From contig JALJCR010000001.1 of NCBI GenBank assembly GCA_022953095.1, positions 964,501-1,028,500 of the forward strand: a DNA stretch of 64,000 nt, written 5' to 3'. The DNA comes from Qipengyuania sp. ABI-127-1. Lineage in GTDB: Bacteria; Pseudomonadota; Alphaproteobacteria; Sphingomonadales; Sphingomonadaceae. This document shows positions 1-8,178 of the stretch, one piece after another; the first letter of the stretch is position 1; the number at the start of each line of letters is the position of its first letter. The position numbers and the translations under genes are program-made. The notes beneath the pieces are model-generated. The model was not told the origin of the DNA. It did not search any database and saw only the letters and a list, made by a program, of their open reading frames with translations.

Positions 1-51
1 TTCGGCGGCACCAACGAAATCATGAAGGAAGTGATTTCACGCTCCATCTGA
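1..51 (+). CDS. Acyl-CoA dehydrogenase, C-terminal end only (partial)
   Basis: The first 17 codons read FGGTNEIMKEVISRSI and a stop. This is the classic C-terminal tail of acyl-CoA dehydrogenases, where the GGTNEI(M/L) segment contacts the FAD and is followed by a short helix. The rest of the gene lies upstream of the window. The family oxidises acyl-CoA thioesters to enoyl-CoA in beta-oxidation and passes electrons to ETF. The subfamily and substrate cannot be told from 16 residues. Confidence 0.8.
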   Translation, partial: FGGTNEIMKEVISRSI

Positions 52-152
52 GAAGGCTCCGCCACTGACCGATCCGTTCGGCTGTTCCGGCAAGAGGGGC
101 TTCGTCCGCGGCGGGACGAGCGGTATCGGCAAGCGTTTCACACATGGCTTTC

Positions 153-177
153 GCCCGCGGGGCGGGGGGCGGGCTTT
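153..177 (+). terminator. Weak terminator-like hairpin after acyl-CoA dehydrogenase
   Basis: GCCCGC (153-158) can pair with GCGGGC (169-174) around a G-rich 10-base loop, followed by only three T. The stem is short and the T-run poor, so termination here is plausible rather than shown. Confidence 0.3.
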
Positions 178-227
178 CCTACAGGACGCCCGTCTGCGAT
201 AACCATGGTGCAGGGCCGCCGATCGCG

Positions 228-240
228 CCCCCCCCCCCCC
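228..240. repeat. Homopolymer tract of 13 C
   Basis: An uninterrupted run of 13 cytosines sits in the intergenic region about 140 bases before the aldo/keto reductase start. Such tracts slip during replication and are also prone to sequencing length errors. It lies outside any coding frame, so a length change could only affect expression. Confidence 0.9.
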
Positions 241-252
241 GCGGGCAGCCCG

Positions 253-343
253 GTGTCACCCGCCGATTATGTGAGATATACCCTTTGAATCAATAGGTAA
301 GCGACGAAAGATGCGGGTGACACACTGTCGCCTTTGTCACCCG
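253..343. promoter_or_regulatory. Inverted and direct GTCACCCG repeats upstream of aldo/keto reductase
   Basis: GTGTCACCCGC (253-263) and GCGGGTGACAC (313-323) form a perfect 11-base inverted repeat. A third copy of the core, GTCACCCG, lies at 336-343, about 40 bases before the reductase ATG. Repeats of this kind usually mark transcription-factor sites. The factor is unknown; the response regulator encoded next downstream is one candidate. Confidence 0.45.
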
Positions 344-383
344 GACAAGGCATGGATCGCGGACTTGCAGGAAGGATTTGCCA

Positions 384-1406
384 ATGGACTACGTCAATCT
401 CGGTCTTTCCGGCCTCAAGGTCTCGCGCCTGTGCCTCGGCTGCATGAGCTATGGTGACACGACACGCGGCTGGCATGGCGACTGGGTGCTGTCGGAGGAC
501 GAGAGCCGGCCCTTTATTCGTGAGGCGCTGGAAGCCGGAATCAACTTCTTCGATACGGCCAATATGTATTCGCTCGGCGCATCGGAGGAAGTCGTCGGCA
601 GGCTGCTGGCCGAACATGCCAGGCGCGACGAGATCGTGCTGGCGACCAAGGCTTTCCTGCCCTGGCGGCAGGCGCCCAACACCGGCGGCAATTCGCGCAA
701 GAGTCTGATTCAGGCGCTGGACGACAGCCTGACGCGGTTGAAGATGGATTACGTCGACCTGTTCCAGATCCACCGCTGGGACGACACCACGCCGATCGAG
801 GAAACGATGGAGGCGCTCAACGACATCGTGAAATCGGGCAAGGCGCGCTATATCGGCGCGTCGAGCATGTGGGCGTGGCAGTTCGCCAAGGCGCAGGAAG
901 TCGCCCGGGCAAATGGCTGGACCCGCTTCATTTCGATGCAGAACCACGTCAACCTGCTCTACCGCGAGGAAGAGCGCGAGATGCTGCCGCTGTGCGCCGA
1001 TCAGGGCGTGGGCGTCATCCCGTGGAGCCCGCTCGCACGCGGCAAGCTGGCGCGCGCCTGGGACGAGAGCACCGTGCGCAGCGAGACCGACGGGTTCGGC
1101 AAGACGCTCTACCGCCAGCATCGCGATGCCGACCGCGCGATCGTCGAGGCGGTGGGGACGATTGCCGAAGAGCGCGGCGTGTCGCGCGCCACGGTCGCGC
1201 TAGGCTGGCACTTCGCCAAGGGCGTGACCGCGCCGATCATCGGGGCGACCAAGGACGGGCATATCGCCGCAGCCGTCGCCGCGATGGACCTCGGACTGTC
1301 CGAGGAAGAAGTGGCCTGGCTGGAAGCGCCTTATCTCCCCAAGGCGCCCGTCGGCGTGGAAACCACCGCGCCGCGCAACTGGTCGCTTTCTGTACTGGAC
1401 GGCTGA
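384..1406 (+). CDS. Aldo/keto reductase
   Basis: A 340-residue (beta/alpha)8-barrel NAD(P)H-dependent oxidoreductase that reduces carbonyl compounds. The catalytic tetrad is visible: Asp and Tyr in FFDTANMYS (near residue 50), Lys in LATKAF and His in FQIHRWD. The MDYVNLGLSGLKVSRLCLGCM start and the AGINFFDTA segment are typical of the YajO/Tas-type AKR branch, and the length is normal. I chose the ATG at 384 over a TTG two codons earlier because GGAAGGA lies 8-9 bases before it. The gene stands alone, preceded by GTCACCCG repeats. The physiological substrate cannot be inferred. Confidence 0.9.
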   Translation: MDYVNLGLSGLKVSRLCLGCMSYGDTTRGWHGDWVLSEDESRPFIREALEAGINFFDTANMYSLGASEEVVGRLLAEHARRDEIVLATKAFLPWRQAPNTGGNSRKSLIQALDDSLTRLKMDYVDLFQIHRWDDTTPIEETMEALNDIVKSGKARYIGASSMWAWQFAKAQEVARANGWTRFISMQNHVNLLYREEEREMLPLCADQGVGVIPWSPLARGKLARAWDESTVRSETDGFGKTLYRQHRDADRAIVEAVGTIAEERGVSRATVALGWHFAKGVTAPIIGATKDGHIAAAVAAMDLGLSEEEVAWLEAPYLPKAPVGVETTAPRNWSLSVLDG

Positions 1407-1451
1407 GCGCACGGCCGCTTTCCTACCGAGTGTTACAATCGCGCGCCGGGG

Positions 1452-1468
1452 GTCACAAACAAGTCACA
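1452..1468 (+). promoter_or_regulatory. 11-bp-spaced direct repeat upstream of response regulator
   Basis: GTCACAAACAAGTCACA holds two GTCACA half-sites exactly 11 bases apart, 44-60 bases before the regulator start. OmpR/PhoB-family regulators bind tandem half-sites spaced one helical turn apart, so this is a reasonable autoregulatory box. The assignment is inference from spacing. Confidence 0.4.
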
Positions 1469-1511
1469 TCACTGCGCCATCGCTCCCCGAGACAGGGTGG
1501 GGCGAGACCAC

Positions 1512-2189
1512 GTGCGAACGATCAATATCTTCCTGACCGATCCGATTGTTGGCGAATGGACCGATTTCGAGAACGGCGATATCCGCTATGCTTTCGGGCG
1601 CCTCTATCCCGACGGGCCACGGCGCCTTGTCGAAGGGCCGGTCTGCGTCTTTGTCGACTGGGTGATGGACGACCTTTCGGGACTGGAGATGTGCCGACGC
1701 CTGCGCTCGGACGGGCGGATGGAAGATGCGCATGTCACCATCCTGCTCGAAGAGGACGATCCCGACGACAAACGCCGGGCCTTGCGCGCGGGCGCCGACG
1801 ATTATCTGATCGGGCCGATCGACCGCACCACCATTCTCGACCGCGTGATGGCCCTGGAGTCCGGCGGCGGAAGGACGCGCGTGACCGAACGCCTCGAACT
1901 CGGACCGCTGCTGGTCGATCTCGCCGCGCTGCAGGCACGGTGGAACGGCCATCCGCTGAACCTTCGCCCCAATGAGTTTCGCCTGCTGCATTTCCTGGCC
2001 CAAAATCCCGACCGGGTCCTGTCGCGCGCGGAACTGATTGCCGCCCTCGGCAAACAGGAACCGCCGATCGACGAGCGCACCGTCGATGTCTGGATCGGCC
2101 GCCTCCGCCGCGCGCTGCGGTCGGTATCGGCAGGCGAAAGGGTGCGAACCGTCCGCTCGCTCGGTTATGTCTATGACAGCTACGACTGA
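1512..2189 (+). CDS. OmpR/PhoB-family response regulator with degenerate receiver
   Basis: 225 residues from the GTG at 1512; a GTG at 1497 would add five residues. The C-terminal half is a clear winged-helix domain (LRPNEFRLLHFLA, then RTVDVWIGRLRRAL and the wing VRTVRSLGYVYD). The N-terminal receiver is unusual. The phospho-acceptor-position Asp is present (D49 in VFVDWVMDD), but one Asp of the acidic pair is Thr (T9), the switch Thr/Ser position is Glu (E80) and the invariant Lys is Gly (G101 in LIGPI). No histidine kinase is adjacent. It may therefore work without phosphorylation, as a constitutive or ligand-gated regulator. Confidence 0.85.
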   Translation: MRTINIFLTDPIVGEWTDFENGDIRYAFGRLYPDGPRRLVEGPVCVFVDWVMDDLSGLEMCRRLRSDGRMEDAHVTILLEEDDPDDKRRALRAGADDYLIGPIDRTTILDRVMALESGGGRTRVTERLELGPLLVDLAALQARWNGHPLNLRPNEFRLLHFLAQNPDRVLSRAELIAALGKQEPPIDERTVDVWIGRLRRALRSVSAGERVRTVRSLGYVYDSYD

Positions 2190-2262
2190 GCGGCGTTAGA
2201 AGCCGAAACCGGTTCGTCCGGTAACGCCCCTCTCTTGGGGTGTTTCTTGTCGAGCAGACGAT

Positions 2263-3411
2263 TCAACGGGTCGGCCACTTCCAGTCGATATCTTGCGAGC
2301 CTGCAATGAAGGTTTCGCCCAGATCCTTGTGAAGTTCGATCGATGTGCTTGCCGGGCCTTTTTCGAGTGCCGACACAAGATGTGTCGAATGAGACACCAC
2401 GAGGATCTGGCTTCGCTCGGCCGCCTTGCAAAGCAGACGCGCCAGCGGCGCAAGCAGTTCGGGATGGAGGCTGCCTTCCGGCTCGTTCAAAATCATCAGT
2501 TCTGGAGGACGCGGCGAGAGAAGTGCAGCGACGAGCAAGATATATCGGAGTGTTCCGTCGGAGAGTTCTGCCGCATTCAACGGGCGGAGAAGCCCATATT
2601 GCCGCATCTCCACTTGGAAATGTTCGTTCACCTGTAGCGATGCCCCATCGAAAGCATCCGAAATTGCTTCTTCAAGCGCAGCGGAATCGCCGATCTCGAC
2701 AATGGTCTGTATCGCGGCTCCTACATCCGAACCGTCGCTGGCCAGGATCGGGGTAAACGTTCCAATTCTTGGACGGCGCGCCGGAGCATCGCGGTCCGTG
2801 CGCAGATCGTCATAGAAGCGCCATGCACGCATGCGCTCGCGCAAGAGTAGAAGTTCGAGGCCATCGACGGGGTCGGCGCAGTGCGTCATCATACTGTCGC
2901 AGGCGGACAAGTCCTTCATGCTGTCCCGCCACACGCCGCTATCGTTGCTGCGAATGCGGACAAGAGAGGCACGCCGATCCGCCAGCAAGTTCGAGGGTTT
3001 CAGGTGCGACCCTGTCCAAAGAGCTTCGCTCTTTATCTCGGGATCGTGGCCAAATCGCGTGGTAGACGGCCTCGGCAATCCGAGGTCGATAGCGTATCCG
3101 TAATCCTCCGACGAAAAGCCGAGCTTAAGGCTTACCGGGTCGCGCCTTACCGTTCCCTGGACCGGCACTTCGCCCGTACGCATCCGGGAGCTGATTTTTT
3201 CCGGGCCGGCCCATAAGGTTGAAGCTAGTCCACCCTCCGCCGCCAATGAGGCGATCGCTCGGCCCTGCGCGATTTCCGATAGCAGCCGAAGCGAGCGATA
3301 GAGACTGGACTTGCCGCTACCGTTCGCTCCGGTAACGATGTTCAACGGTCCCAGCTCCAGCTTTACGTCTCGAAGCGAGCGATAGCCAGAAACAGCAAGG
3401 CAGGTAATCAT
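2263..3411 (-). CDS. AAA-family ATPase (COG4637-like)
   Basis: 382 residues. The N-terminus has the RecF/OLD-style beta strands and Walker A GANGSGKSS (near residue 30). The C-terminal half has a signature LSDGTLRYI, a Walker B-like LMILNEPEGSLHPELL and a switch His in VVSHSTHL. The Asn in place of the usual Walker B Asp (ILNEPE) is, as I recall, typical of the COG4637 predicted-ATPase group. The role of that group is unknown; relatives take part in DNA repair or anti-phage defence with a partner nuclease, but none is encoded alongside. It is a single gene, convergent with the response regulator. Confidence 0.8.
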   Translation of the reverse strand: MITCLAVSGYRSLRDVKLELGPLNIVTGANGSGKSSLYRSLRLLSEIAQGRAIASLAAEGGLASTLWAGPEKISSRMRTGEVPVQGTVRRDPVSLKLGFSSEDYGYAIDLGLPRPSTTRFGHDPEIKSEALWTGSHLKPSNLLADRRASLVRIRSNDSGVWRDSMKDLSACDSMMTHCADPVDGLELLLLRERMRAWRFYDDLRTDRDAPARRPRIGTFTPILASDGSDVGAAIQTIVEIGDSAALEEAISDAFDGASLQVNEHFQVEMRQYGLLRPLNAAELSDGTLRYILLVAALLSPRPPELMILNEPEGSLHPELLAPLARLLCKAAERSQILVVSHSTHLVSALEKGPASTSIELHKDLGETFIAGSQDIDWKWPTR

Positions 3412-3573
3412 GCCATTGAGCTAGCGCTTCATGCCCGGTTGAGCCAGCGTCAAAGAGCCTGTGAAGTCGCGGCGGGAGTGTCTGCCTAGGCGATGGGCGT
3501 TTCGATGGTGGTCCGGCCGCTTCCAACCCACAGGGCAGACAGTTCGCGCAGCTGATTTCCGCCTTATATCAAG

Positions 3574-3597
3574 AAGGGCCGCCCCCCGGCGGCCCTT
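3574..3597 (-). terminator. Terminator downstream of TonB receptor
   Basis: A perfect 10-bp stem (AAGGGCCGCC pairing with GGCGGCCCTT) around CCCC, 24 bases past the receptor stop. On the minus strand it is followed by the T-containing stretch TTCTTGATAT. Confidence 0.7.
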
Positions 3598-3620
3598 CCA
3601 GGTGTGAAGTCCAGTTCGGC

Positions 3621-6368
3621 CTAGAATTCGGCGGAAAGTGACACTGCGAAGCTGCGGCCGACGTCGTAGCTGTTGATCTCGATCCGGTTGGTGCCGTTGG
3701 TCTGGAACTCGAAATGATCGCGGCCGGTGATGTTCCGGGCTTCGAATTTAAGCTCCATATCGGCTCCCGCCAGTTCGAAACCCTGACGTACCACGAAATC
3801 CAGGCGCAGGCCCGGATCCTCGACGATATCGGGCAGCGCGGCGGTTCCGCGGCTGGTCACGCGCTCGCTGGCATAGCTGAGCAGCAACGTCGCTTGGCTG
3901 ACCTTGTCGAGATCTTCGATCCCCAGTTGCAGGTTTACCAGGTGGTCCGACTGGCCGGTCAGCGGCACACCGTCGCGGAAGAAATTGGTCGCGGGCTGGT
4001 CCGCGAAGGGGAACACCCTGGCAATGTCGTCGGCCCCGACCTGCAGATCGGACTTGGTGTAGGTGTAATTGGCAATCGCCACGAGACGCTTGCTGTCCCA
4101 CCAGTCACCCAGGCTGTAGAGGTCCTTGTTCCACTGGAATTCGAACTCCGCACCATAAAGCTTGGCCGATGGTGCATTGGCGAAGCCGCTGATCTGGTCG
4201 TTGTCCGAAAAGCTGGAGAAGACTTCGATCGGGTTCTCGATATCCTTGTAGAACCCGGCAAGGCTGGCCTTGCTGCCCGACCCCCAGTAATATTCGGCGC
4301 GCGCCTCGTAGTTCGTCAGCTCGCTGTCGATGAGCGAGGGGTTGCCGTTGAACTGACGGTTGGTTTCCGGATCGAAATAGGTCTGGAAGATCAGTTCACG
4401 GAATTGCGGGCGGGCAATGGTCCTCGATGCGTTGAACCGCAACTGGAAGCTGTCGGTTACTTCCCAGGTGAGGGTTGCGCCCGGCAGGAAATAATCGTTT
4501 TCGAGCAGGGTCGAATTGCCGGACCCGCTAGGCGCTCCGTCGAGCCCGAGGGGAACCACCTGCTGCGTGGCATCTTCGTAGCGCACGCCGAGATCGAGCG
4601 AGACGCCCAGCGTCGGCTCGATCCGCGCCTGAGCGTAACCGGCGACGATTTCCAGGCCAGCTTCGAAGGCCGGGTCCGAGCCCGTGGTATCGAAGATGGT
4701 GTAAGTGAACGGCCCGATACCCGCCGCGTCCTGCGCATCGGGATCGTAGCCGAGTTCGATCAGCGAATCGCCGAGCAGGGCATCGGGACGGAACGCACCG
4801 AAAACGTCGGGGTAACCGCTCGATGCGCGGATATCGAATTCGCGGCGCGAGGATAGACGCTGCGTGTCCGTATAAGCACCGCCGACCGTCACACCCAGCC
4901 AGTTGGCGAACTGGTAGCTGAGGTCGATCCCGCCGTAATAAAGGTCTTCCGTCAGGTCCGAGAGCGCGACGACCGCGCCGCCGCGCTGTGGATCGAGCGT
5001 GTTAAGGAAGAGATTGCCGAGCGGATCGTTGTCATTGTTGGTACGGGTATAGGTGAACTCCCACTCATACGGGGCTTCACGCTGTGTCTGGGCATATCCG
5101 GCTCGCAGGTCGAGCGAGAGGTCGCCGAATTCCATTTCTCCGGTGAACTGGGTGTCGAATAGCTGCCGTTCGTACCAGCCGGTGTTCTGCACCTGATCGG
5201 TATCGTCGTTCTGGAAGTCGGTTCCTTCCGCGAGCGAGGCGCGCTTGAGACTGTCGCGAATGAACAGGTTGACCACGCGGAAGCGATGCTCGCCAACTTC
5301 CAGGCCGAAGCCCAGCATGGCGTTGGCAAGAATGCGCTGGTCGGTGGTGAACTGGCGGAAATCGGTGTCGAGATCGAGATCGGTGTTGACCGCAGTCTGA
5401 CGGGTAATGAAGCGGTTGCGCCACTTATTGCTGAGCGATGCCGTTGCGATGATCCCGAAGCGGCCATCGGAAAAGACATCGAAACTGGTGCCTGCGGTTA
5501 TGCCCGCCGACCAGTTGACGGGAACAGCATCCGTGCTCTGGAGCAGGATCAGGTTGGGATCGCCCAGCTCGAGCAGGATCGCCTTCTGATCAACATTCGG
5601 ATCGGACAGGGCAAGGCCGCTGTCGAGATAGTTCTGCAAGGCCGGGCGCGTGGTGCGCCGACCGTCATCGAAACCGAACCAGTCGTAGCTCGATCCGTAA
5701 TAGCTGTAGCCGGTCCCCAGGGTCGTTTCGCTGTCGCCGGAAATTCCGGCACTGATCTTGACGAAGCTTTCGTCGGGAACGGCGCGGGTGGTGAGGTTGA
5801 TCACACCGCCGCCGAATTCGCCGGGGAAATTGGCCGAATAGGTTTTCTGAACCAGGCTGGAGGCGATGATGCTGGTCGGAAAGATGTCAAGCGGCACCAC
5901 GCGGCTCAGCGGCTGGGGCGAGGGGAGCGGGAGGCCGTTGAGCAGCGCGAGCGAATAGCGATCGCCCAAGCCGCGAACATAGACAAGGCCATTGCCCACG
6001 GTCGAAAGACCGGTGACGCGGGTCAGCGCGCCGGCAATGTCGCCTTCACCCGTGCGGGCGATGCTGGCGCTGTCGAGCACCGAGACCACCTGCGAAGAGG
6101 CACGGGTCACATCCTGCCTGCGGCGGCCGGTCACGACGATGGCTCCGCCGGGAACCGAGATTTCGGGCTCTTCGAACTGCTCCTCTTCGGGCGTATCCTC
6201 GATGCCTTCGACCTGTTGTGCCTGAACGGCATCGGTCGCGGGATCGGCTTCGGCGGGAACGCCTTCGGCGCCAGTGCCCACACCGGTATCCTGGGCGAAA
6301 GCGGTCCCGGGAATAGTGAGCGCGGTGGTGAGCAGGAGCAGCGCGGTAAGCTGCTTGCCGGTCGACAT
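3621..6368 (-). CDS. TonB-dependent outer-membrane receptor
   Basis: 915 residues from the ATG at 6368. That start follows GAGGGGG by nine bases and opens a good signal peptide (MSTGKQLTALLLLTTALT, cleavage after AFAQ); an upstream extension of the frame lacks these. An acidic linker precedes the plug, which begins at IVVTGRRRQDV and contains VRGLGDRYS and FGGGVINLTT. A 22-strand-type barrel follows, ending in Phe (SLSAEF), the usual outer-membrane insertion signal. It takes up a scarce ligand using TonB energy. The gene directly upstream on the same strand encodes a surface-type lipoprotein, which suggests a capture-and-import pair. The ligand is unknown. Confidence 0.9.
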   Translation of the reverse strand: MSTGKQLTALLLLTTALTIPGTAFAQDTGVGTGAEGVPAEADPATDAVQAQQVEGIEDTPEEEQFEEPEISVPGGAIVVTGRRRQDVTRASSQVVSVLDSASIARTGEGDIAGALTRVTGLSTVGNGLVYVRGLGDRYSLALLNGLPLPSPQPLSRVVPLDIFPTSIIASSLVQKTYSANFPGEFGGGVINLTTRAVPDESFVKISAGISGDSETTLGTGYSYYGSSYDWFGFDDGRRTTRPALQNYLDSGLALSDPNVDQKAILLELGDPNLILLQSTDAVPVNWSAGITAGTSFDVFSDGRFGIIATASLSNKWRNRFITRQTAVNTDLDLDTDFRQFTTDQRILANAMLGFGLEVGEHRFRVVNLFIRDSLKRASLAEGTDFQNDDTDQVQNTGWYERQLFDTQFTGEMEFGDLSLDLRAGYAQTQREAPYEWEFTYTRTNNDNDPLGNLFLNTLDPQRGGAVVALSDLTEDLYYGGIDLSYQFANWLGVTVGGAYTDTQRLSSRREFDIRASSGYPDVFGAFRPDALLGDSLIELGYDPDAQDAAGIGPFTYTIFDTTGSDPAFEAGLEIVAGYAQARIEPTLGVSLDLGVRYEDATQQVVPLGLDGAPSGSGNSTLLENDYFLPGATLTWEVTDSFQLRFNASRTIARPQFRELIFQTYFDPETNRQFNGNPSLIDSELTNYEARAEYYWGSGSKASLAGFYKDIENPIEVFSSFSDNDQISGFANAPSAKLYGAEFEFQWNKDLYSLGDWWDSKRLVAIANYTYTKSDLQVGADDIARVFPFADQPATNFFRDGVPLTGQSDHLVNLQLGIEDLDKVSQATLLLSYASERVTSRGTAALPDIVEDPGLRLDFVVRQGFELAGADMELKFEARNITGRDHFEFQTNGTNRIEINSYDVGRSFAVSLSAEF

Positions 6369-6493
6369 GATACGAGACCCCCTCATGTTCAGGCCTGGAA
6401 AACTGATGCGGAGCCCAGCGATGGCTCCTGTGCGAAAAGCGAATGAGACCGCGGGGTGCGCCGTGGTGCGCATCCCGCGGCCTTTGGAACCGA

Positions 6494-8062
6494 TCAGTAG
6501 ACCGGCAGGCTCGAGCAGTCGGTGACGTTCGAGTCGAAAGTCACCGTGGCCGAGTTGCAGGTCCAGCCCTGAACCCAGGTGTCGTTGCCCGGATAGGCGG
6601 CGCCGATATTCGTCGGGGTGTTGAAGAATGCAGCCAAGGCCTTCGGATCGAAGACCGCGACACCGTTTTCGTTCGAACCGTTGACGAAGGTCATCGTCAG
6701 CGTGTTGGTGAAGGCTGCATCGTTGTTCGAACCGCCATCGAAAATCGACTGGGTCTGTGCAGCAGTGACACCGCCGCTACCGTCACGGAAATCGGCGGCA
6801 CAATCCATCACGAAGCTTTCGAAGACCGGCGGGCCGTCTTCGTCCGGACCGGCACCGGCCGCACGGATCGTTTCCGGAAGGTCGAGACGCAGGCAGGGTG
6901 TGCCGCCCGTTGCATCGACCAGAACCGAGTTCACGATCGCGAAATCGGTCCCGCCACGGATACGGATGGCCTGGTCCTGCTCGGCACCGTTGTGGATGAA
7001 GGTCGCATTCGAGATTTGCGTTTTCTGGCGTGGGGTCTGCTCTTCCAGGCCGTTATTGGAATCGGCCTCGATGATGGTATCGCCAACATTGGGGCGCTGG
7101 ACGGCGATCACGTTCTGCATGTTGATCTTCACGCCGGTATCGGTGTCGAGGCTGTCGTCTTCCGCCCCGACGACGATCAGGTTGCGGACGTTGAAGCTAC
7201 CACCGAAGAATTCGACGCCGTCATCCGAGCTGTTGTAGCTCATGATGTTGTTGATCGTCGTACCGCTGCCGACGCCGCCTGTGGTCAGCGCCTGCAACTC
7301 GTTGTCGCCCGAGAGAACGAAGCCGGAATAGCGGAGCTGGACGAATTGCAGGCTGCCCGAGCTGTCGTCCGAGGTTGCGCCGCCGAACAGGGCGGGTTGT
7401 ACCGCGCCTTCCACCTGGCGTTCGCAGGCTGCCGTGCCCGGCGTCGCGCCCGGAGCGACACAATCCGTAACCGGAGCGCGACCGGAGAGAACGAGACCGC
7501 CCCACTGGCCGGACGAGTTGATCGTGTTGAGACCCTGGACATTGTCGCGGCTGGTGAAAATGATCGGACGCGATGCGGTGCCGTTGGCCTGGATCGTGTT
7601 GCCACGGTTGACGTTCATCCAGCCCGAACCCTGCGAGAACAGGATCACGCCCGGTTCGATGGTCAGTTCGACATCGGTATCCGCACCGGTGTCGACCGGG
7701 CCGCCATCGGTGCCGACATCGACACGGCCGTCAATGCGGTAGAGCAGGCCTTCGATATAGGGCAGGGTCGACGACGCGGTGAAGCGCGAAGGCAGCGTGC
7801 AGACGCGGTATTCACCGGTCGGACCATTGATCGTGCCGCTGTCGGTCAGGCCGACCGGATCGGAAATGGTCGGGCAACCGGCCGCCGGGGTGACCAGCGT
7901 GGCCGTGGGCGTCGGGGTCGGGGTCGGCGTGGGTGCAGGCGTATTGGTGTTGTTGATGGTGATGTTCCCGCCGGTGCCCGGCGAGACGATTTCGTCGGCG
8001 CCGCAACTGGCGAGAGCCAGAGCCGAGCAGCCGAGGACGAGCGAACGATGAAGATTGGTCAC
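6494..8062 (-). CDS. Secreted lipoprotein with beta-helix-like repeats
   Basis: 522 residues from a GTG at 8062, preceded by GAGGGG. The start gives a short lipoprotein signal ending in the lipobox LASC (Cys at about residue 20). A Pro-Thr repeat linker follows (near residues 40-55, coded by a GTCGGG-type DNA repeat). The body is rich in Gly, Asn and Asp and resembles a right-handed beta-helix, with SDDGVEFFGGSFNVRNL and GAEDDSLDTDTG as acidic, possibly metal-binding turns. Five or more Cys lie in the mature part. I recall uncharacterised bacterial relatives with the DDG(V/I)EFFGG...DDSLD signature. It lies about 125 bases upstream of a TonB receptor on the same strand, so it is probably its extracytoplasmic partner. 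Confidence 0.7.
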   Translation of the reverse strand: MTNLHRSLVLGCSALALASCGADEIVSPGTGGNITINNTNTPAPTPTPTPTPTATLVTPAAGCPTISDPVGLTDSGTINGPTGEYRVCTLPSRFTASSTLPYIEGLLYRIDGRVDVGTDGGPVDTGADTDVELTIEPGVILFSQGSGWMNVNRGNTIQANGTASRPIIFTSRDNVQGLNTINSSGQWGGLVLSGRAPVTDCVAPGATPGTAACERQVEGAVQPALFGGATSDDSSGSLQFVQLRYSGFVLSGDNELQALTTGGVGSGTTINNIMSYNSSDDGVEFFGGSFNVRNLIVVGAEDDSLDTDTGVKINMQNVIAVQRPNVGDTIIEADSNNGLEEQTPRQKTQISNATFIHNGAEQDQAIRIRGGTDFAIVNSVLVDATGGTPCLRLDLPETIRAAGAGPDEDGPPVFESFVMDCAADFRDGSGGVTAAQTQSIFDGGSNNDAAFTNTLTMTFVNGSNENGVAVFDPKALAAFFNTPTNIGAAYPGNDTWVQGWTCNSATVTFDSNVTDCSSLPVY

Positions 8063-8140
8063 GGGTAACGGTCCCCTCAAAAACCGGATGAACTGGATTC
8101 GCGAATTCGTTGATCGCGACTCGTCCGCTAGGGGGGCTTC

Positions 8141-8178
8141 GTGACAGTTTTTGTCGCTTCATGACCGTTGTGTTGCAG
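8141..8178 (-). promoter_or_regulatory. Candidate Pho-box-like sites upstream of lipoprotein gene
   Basis: On the minus strand two 18-base segments resemble the PhoB box (CTGTCAT-N4-CTGTCAY): CTGCAACACAACGGTCAT and AGCGACAAAAACTGTCAC. Each has one good and one poor half-site with 11-base periodicity. They lie 80-115 bases before the lipoprotein start. The match is partial and may be chance. Confidence 0.25.

Larger units (their letters stand above)
52..383. other. Intergenic region with C-tract and GTCACCCG repeats
   Basis: No credible gene was seen in these 332 bases. They hold a weak terminator-like hairpin after the dehydrogenase, a run of 13 C, and three copies of GTCACCCG close to the aldo/keto reductase start. 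An open frame on the minus strand that overlaps here also crosses the reductase gene and looks like a shadow. Confidence 0.6.

Noticed and set aside
869..1975. A 368-codon Arg-rich frame overlapping the reductase and the response regulator
   Set aside because: It spans two real genes in another frame and encodes extreme Arg-rich sequence typical of GC-rich shadows.
3714..4856. A 380-codon plus-strand frame opposite the first TonB receptor
   Set aside because: No start signal or domain; the receptor frame explains the region fully.
7902..7937. CRISPR-like or satellite repeat from the GTCGGG units
   Set aside because: The repeat is short, in frame and encodes the Pro-Thr stalk of the lipoprotein.
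6443..8068. A 541-codon open frame on the plus strand opposite the lipoprotein gene
   Set aside because: Its product is Arg/Asp-rich with no recognisable domain. The minus-strand frame has a lipoprotein signal, a stalk and repeats, so the plus-strand frame is a codon-bias shadow.
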